In this document: in pieces, positions 5,892 to 8,999 of the stretch
Numbering within the stretch: position 1 is the stretch's first letter
Layout: each line of letters opens with the position of its first letter
DNA from: Pirellulaceae bacterium
GTDB lineage: Bacteria; Planctomycetota; Planctomycetia; Pirellulales; Pirellulaceae
Length of the DNA: 8,999 nt
Direction of reading: 5' to 3'
Assembly (NCBI GenBank): GCA_020846515.1
Contig: JADLDX010000825.1
Span: forward strand, 1 to 8,999
The notes under the pieces: model-generated
What the model saw: the letters and a program-made list of their open reading frames with translations, nothing else
Told to the model about the DNA's origin: nothing
Databases searched by the model: none
Translations under genes and position numbers: made by a program

Positions 5892-7202
5892 ATGCAAACC
5901 ATAATCACTGGCCTCGATTCCCCTGTTGTCCCACTTGTTCGCACCTTGGCAGCCAGCCGATCTGCCAGTCAAGCTGTCAGCCGAGCCGGCGTAAGGTCGA
6001 CGAGCAAACTTATCTGCCAAACGAATGGGAAGATTGTCTTGGGGGTCGTCCGCCCTCTGTGCCTGACGCTGATCTGCTTCGGGCTGATGCAAATCATGGA
6101 CATGCGTAGCCAGCAGGCGATGGCGCAAACGAATGCCACCGCCGTCTCTGACACAGCCCAACCGCCGAGCACCTTGGTGGATGCGGCTGACAAGGACCTA
6201 AAGAATGGACGCACGACCAGTCCGGAAGAGGCTCAGCATAATCGGGCTAGTGCTCGCGAACTGTCGCGAGCCTTTCGTGATGCAGCCGCGCGGGCAGTGC
6301 CTTCGGTGGTCACGATCAAAGTCCGGACAAAAGAAAGCGCGGCCGGCGGTGTGCTGGATGTTATCGGCTCGGGTGATGCTGGTTTCGATGGTTTCGGTTC
6401 AGGGGTCATCGTTACCGAAGAAGGCTTGATCCTCACCAACAATCATGTTGTTAAGGATGGCAAGCACATTGAAGTTATGTTGTTGGACGGTCGGCAGTTC
6501 ACGGCCCACGATGTCAAAGCGGATTCACCCAGCGATTTGGCGATCCTGCGTATTGACGTCAATGAGAAACTGCCAGCAGCCACCTTTGGCAATTCGACCG
6601 AATTGAATGTGGGCGATTGGGTCCTGGCCATTGGCAGTCCCTTTAATCTCCATTCAACAGTCAGCGCGGGCATCATCAGCAGTAAAAATCGACCCATGGA
6701 TCTCATCAAAGGTAGCGTTTTGCAAACGGATGCGGCGGTTAACCCAGGCAACTCAGGCGGACCTTTGATCGACTTGGATGGCAATGTAGTCGGTATTAAC
6801 ACGGCGATCTCATCCAGCTCGGGTACATTTCAAGGTGTCGGTTTTGCGATACCGGTCAATCGAGCCATTTGGGTCAAGAATGAATTGGCCGAGCGTGGTA
6901 AGGTCCGTCGCGGCCGCATGGGTGCCCAAGTCGGTTCTATTCCCTTGGATGTTAGCCGGCAACTGGATTTGCCGGGTACTGGCGGGGCGTATGTCGTCAG
7001 TACAGTGCCCGATCGTTCCGCCGATAAAGCCGGCTTGATGCCTGGAGATATCGTCATCAGCTTTGATAACCAACGCGTAGCCGACGAGGCGGAGTTGGCC
7101 GATATGATTCTGGCATCGCCCATTGATGAAGCGATCGATATGACCATCATCCGTTCCGGCGAACGCATGACTTTGAAAATCACACTGGAAGCTGCGAAAT
7201 GA
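5892..7202 (+). CDS. HtrA/DegP-family serine protease with one PDZ domain, membrane-anchored or exported
   Basis: 436 residues. A long polar N-terminus (1-47) precedes a hydrophobic segment (about 48-69) and AMAQ, so it is either a signal anchor or a signal peptide with an unusually long leader. Residues 80-120 look like a flexible linker. The trypsin-like domain (about 125-330) carries the full triad: His185 in TNNHVV, Asp215 in SDLAIL and Ser288 in NPGNSGGP. One PDZ domain follows (about 340-436), including GLMPGDIVISFD. This is the one-PDZ layout of DegS-like and many bacterial HtrA proteins, acting on misfolded or signal proteins outside the cytoplasm. Start: ATG 5892 is the only ATG ahead of the hydrophobic segment; no Shine-Dalgarno is visible, and a TTG inside the segment is less likely. 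The propeller gene follows after 38 bp, probably in one transcript. Confidence 0.92.
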   Translation: MQTIITGLDSPVVPLVRTLAASRSASQAVSRAGVRSTSKLICQTNGKIVLGVVRPLCLTLICFGLMQIMDMRSQQAMAQTNATAVSDTAQPPSTLVDAADKDLKNGRTTSPEEAQHNRASARELSRAFRDAAARAVPSVVTIKVRTKESAAGGVLDVIGSGDAGFDGFGSGVIVTEEGLILTNNHVVKDGKHIEVMLLDGRQFTAHDVKADSPSDLAILRIDVNEKLPAATFGNSTELNVGDWVLAIGSPFNLHSTVSAGIISSKNRPMDLIKGSVLQTDAAVNPGNSGGPLIDLDGNVVGINTAISSSSGTFQGVGFAIPVNRAIWVKNELAERGKVRRGRMGAQVGSIPLDVSRQLDLPGTGGAYVVSTVPDRSADKAGLMPGDIVISFDNQRVADEAELADMILASPIDEAIDMTIIRSGERMTLKITLEAAK

Positions 7203-7240
7203 TTGGATGCACTCCCTCTTCGAAACGTGAAGTCAACTCT

Positions 7241-8999
7241 ATGAATTATCGATATATCAAGCAATCCACCGGCAAGGCAGCCACTCGCCCAACCGTTGTC
7301 AGGCTGGTCATCGCCACTGTAGCGCTGCTGGCTTCGACGAATTGGCTGACCACGGCCCAAGCGCAATTTGGTCGCATCAATCGCGGTGAAGCGATGGCGC
7401 AAGAACAGATTTTGCTGGCCCCCAGATCGCTGACGAGGTTGCTGCGCGAGGGCAAGACGGCGATTGAAGAGATGCGCTACAGCGATGGCATTGCCTCGCT
7501 AGGGGCTCTGTTGTTGCAAGAGCCTCGCGAGGACTTGCCCGAAGAAGCCTTGCGCCAGGATTACTTTACCGAAGCCGCTGGGGAAAGCTACTACAAGAAT
7601 AGTGTACGCAGTGAAGCTTTGCGATTGCTGGGTTCCATACCCGAAGAAGGTCGCAAGATCTTGGAGATACAATACGGTGTTTCGGCGCGTCAAGCGTTGC
7701 AAGCGGCCGTGGAAGCTCGCAATATCGAAGCTATCACCGATGTGACCCGCAAGTACTATCACACCGAAGCGGGCTACGACGCCAGCATCCTCTTGGCTCA
7801 AGACAAACTCATTCGCGGCTACCCGATCGCCGCGGCTGGTATTCTGGAACGCTTGAGCATTTATCCGGCAGCCCGAAAACGTTTTGGTGCCCAGTTGGTT
7901 GGCGAAGTGGCGGCCACCTGGATGCAGGCCGGACGTACCGATCTGGCGGTGCGCGCTTTGGATGAAGGCGTCAAGCAGTTTGCTGGAGCTTCGATCCTGG
8001 TTGGCAATCGCCAGGTAACACTAGATAAAACGCAGGCATGGGCCAAGCTGCTCAATCAAGTTTATGCCCAACAACCACAGGCCGGTGAACGAGCCTTGGA
8101 TGCTTGGCTAATGAGCGGTGGCCAACCCGATCGCAACGGCACGGCCAGCGCAGGATTGCCGATGCCGATGGCTGCCTGGCACATGACACTGCATCGCGAT
8201 CGCAGCGATGAAGAGACCGTGACGATGCTGGCCGGCCGTCAGAATCAAACGACCACTGCTCTGTTGCCTAAACTGGAAGCCCGCATGCTGGGAGACGTGG
8301 TGCTGGCCAAAACCGCCACCGCCAATGTGTTCGCCATCGATCTGGAAACAGGCCTGCGCAAATGGCCTTTTTACAAAGATAGTTTGCCGGTTTCTTTTGC
8401 GCCGCGGGCTCCCAATCTGGCTATCGATTCCGATGAAGTCTTCGTGCACAACAACTTGCGCAACCGCATCTGGGGTAGCTCCGCCTTTGGACAATTTACC
8501 GTCGACTCGAATCAACTTTACTACATCACCAGCTCCGAAGACCAGCGATTGATGCAGCCTACGTTTAACTTCCAACGCGTGGGCAGCGCGCCGATTTACA
8601 ACATGTTGATCGGCGTAAGTCTGCAGGGCGAAGGCAAAGAGATGTGGCAAGTTGGCGGCGAAGATAGCCTCAGCGAACCAGAGTTGGCCGGCGCCTACTT
8701 CTTGGGACCGCCAACGTCCTTTGAGGGCGATCTGTACGCATTGGTTGAGATCAATATGGAAACCAGGCTCGTTGTCCTGGATGCGCGTACCGGCAAACTG
8801 CAGTGGGCGCAGCAATTATCGCTCTCGCCCATGGCCCCGATTCGCAGCGATCCACTGAGGCAATCGCAAGCTCTTACTCCCTCGATCTCCGATGCCATCA
8901 TCGTCTGCCCAGTTGGCAATGGTGCCATCATCGCGGTCGATCTGCTGACCCGCAGTTTATTGTGGGGCAAACAGTATGTTACCAACAGCCTGCCGGCGA
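7241..8999 (+). CDS. Exported protein with helical repeat-like region and PQQ/BamB-like beta-propeller, C-terminus outside the window
   Basis: I translated this by hand from ATG 7241; 586 codons are open to the right edge. A signal peptide is clear: basic start, hydrophobic core about 19-36, and AQA cleavage near residue 41. Residues 50-310 are rich in Ala, Leu, Glu and Arg, with alternating helices suggestive of TPR-like pairs (for example 190-245), though no repeat is canonical. From about residue 350 the propeller begins. Blade signatures of the form A-x-D-x-x-T-G-x-x-x-W are seen as FAIDLETGLRKW (364-375), VVLDARTGKLQW (511-522) and the weaker IAVDLLTRSLLW (564-575). No PQQ-dependent dehydrogenase active site is visible, so a scaffold or binding role like BamB is more likely than an enzyme. 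No Shine-Dalgarno precedes the start, which suits translation following htrA. Its exact function is unknown. Confidence 0.85.
   Translation, partial: MNYRYIKQSTGKAATRPTVVRLVIATVALLASTNWLTTAQAQFGRINRGEAMAQEQILLAPRSLTRLLREGKTAIEEMRYSDGIASLGALLLQEPREDLPEEALRQDYFTEAAGESYYKNSVRSEALRLLGSIPEEGRKILEIQYGVSARQALQAAVEARNIEAITDVTRKYYHTEAGYDASILLAQDKLIRGYPIAAAGILERLSIYPAARKRFGAQLVGEVAATWMQAGRTDLAVRALDEGVKQFAGASILVGNRQVTLDKTQAWAKLLNQVYAQQPQAGERALDAWLMSGGQPDRNGTASAGLPMPMAAWHMTLHRDRSDEETVTMLAGRQNQTTTALLPKLEARMLGDVVLAKTATANVFAIDLETGLRKWPFYKDSLPVSFAPRAPNLAIDSDEVFVHNNLRNRIWGSSAFGQFTVDSNQLYYITSSEDQRLMQPTFNFQRVGSAPIYNMLIGVSLQGEGKEMWQVGGEDSLSEPELAGAYFLGPPTSFEGDLYALVEINMETRLVVLDARTGKLQWAQQLSLSPMAPIRSDPLRQSQALTPSISDAIIVCPVGNGAIIAVDLLTRSLLWGKQYVTNSLPA

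Noticed and set aside
8108..8815. 235-codon minus-strand frame inside the propeller gene
   Set aside because: Antisense of a continuous plus-strand reading frame with signal peptide and propeller blades; no motifs of its own.

Overview
The window looks like a chromosomal stretch from a free-living planctomycete, most likely Pirellulaceae-like. The signs are moderately GC-rich DNA, few Shine-Dalgarno sequences before starts, long signal peptides, mostly short transcription units on both strands, and a large secreted protein joining a helical N-terminal half to a PQQ-type beta-propeller. The assignment rests on overall gene style, not on a marker gene. No phage, plasmid, transposase, CRISPR, tRNA or rRNA gene was found.

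Layout, left to right. (1) Positions 1-817, minus strand: the N-terminal part of a DapA-like (dihydrodipicolinate synthase family) TIM-barrel lyase or aldolase, cut by the left edge. (2) Positions 904-1329, plus strand, divergent from it: a small protein of the low-molecular-weight protein tyrosine phosphatase superfamily. (3) Positions 1330-1747: no gene. Most of it is a repeat block made of six copies of a 19-bp inverted-repeat sequence, with one 134-bp unit duplicated in tandem. (4) Positions 1748-2758, plus strand: a complete MoxR-type AAA+ ATPase. (5) Positions 2759-2851: a convergent gap with a perfect 10-bp hairpin running into seven tandem heptamers. (6) Positions 2852-4204, minus strand: a secreted right-handed parallel beta-helix protein. 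(7) Positions 4205-4431: a spacer with an 83-bp imperfect palindrome. (8) Positions 4432-5724, minus strand: a thymidine / pyrimidine-nucleoside phosphorylase with its active-site residues intact. (9) Positions 5892-7202, plus strand: an HtrA/DegP-type serine protease with one PDZ domain. It is followed after 38 bp by (10) 7241-8999, a large exported protein with a helical repeat-like region and a PQQ/BamB-like propeller, cut by the right edge.

How the genes relate. The only likely operon is htrA plus the propeller gene, which together suggest an envelope function. The other genes appear to be separate units: central or nucleoside metabolism (DapA-like enzyme, phosphorylase), a chaperone-like ATPase without its usual DUF58/vWA partners, and a secreted beta-helix protein. 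No single new multigene system is evident. The most unusual content is non-coding: three unrelated repeat or palindrome architectures, each in a gap at the 3' side of genes, and none in the two divergent promoter gaps or the short operon gap.
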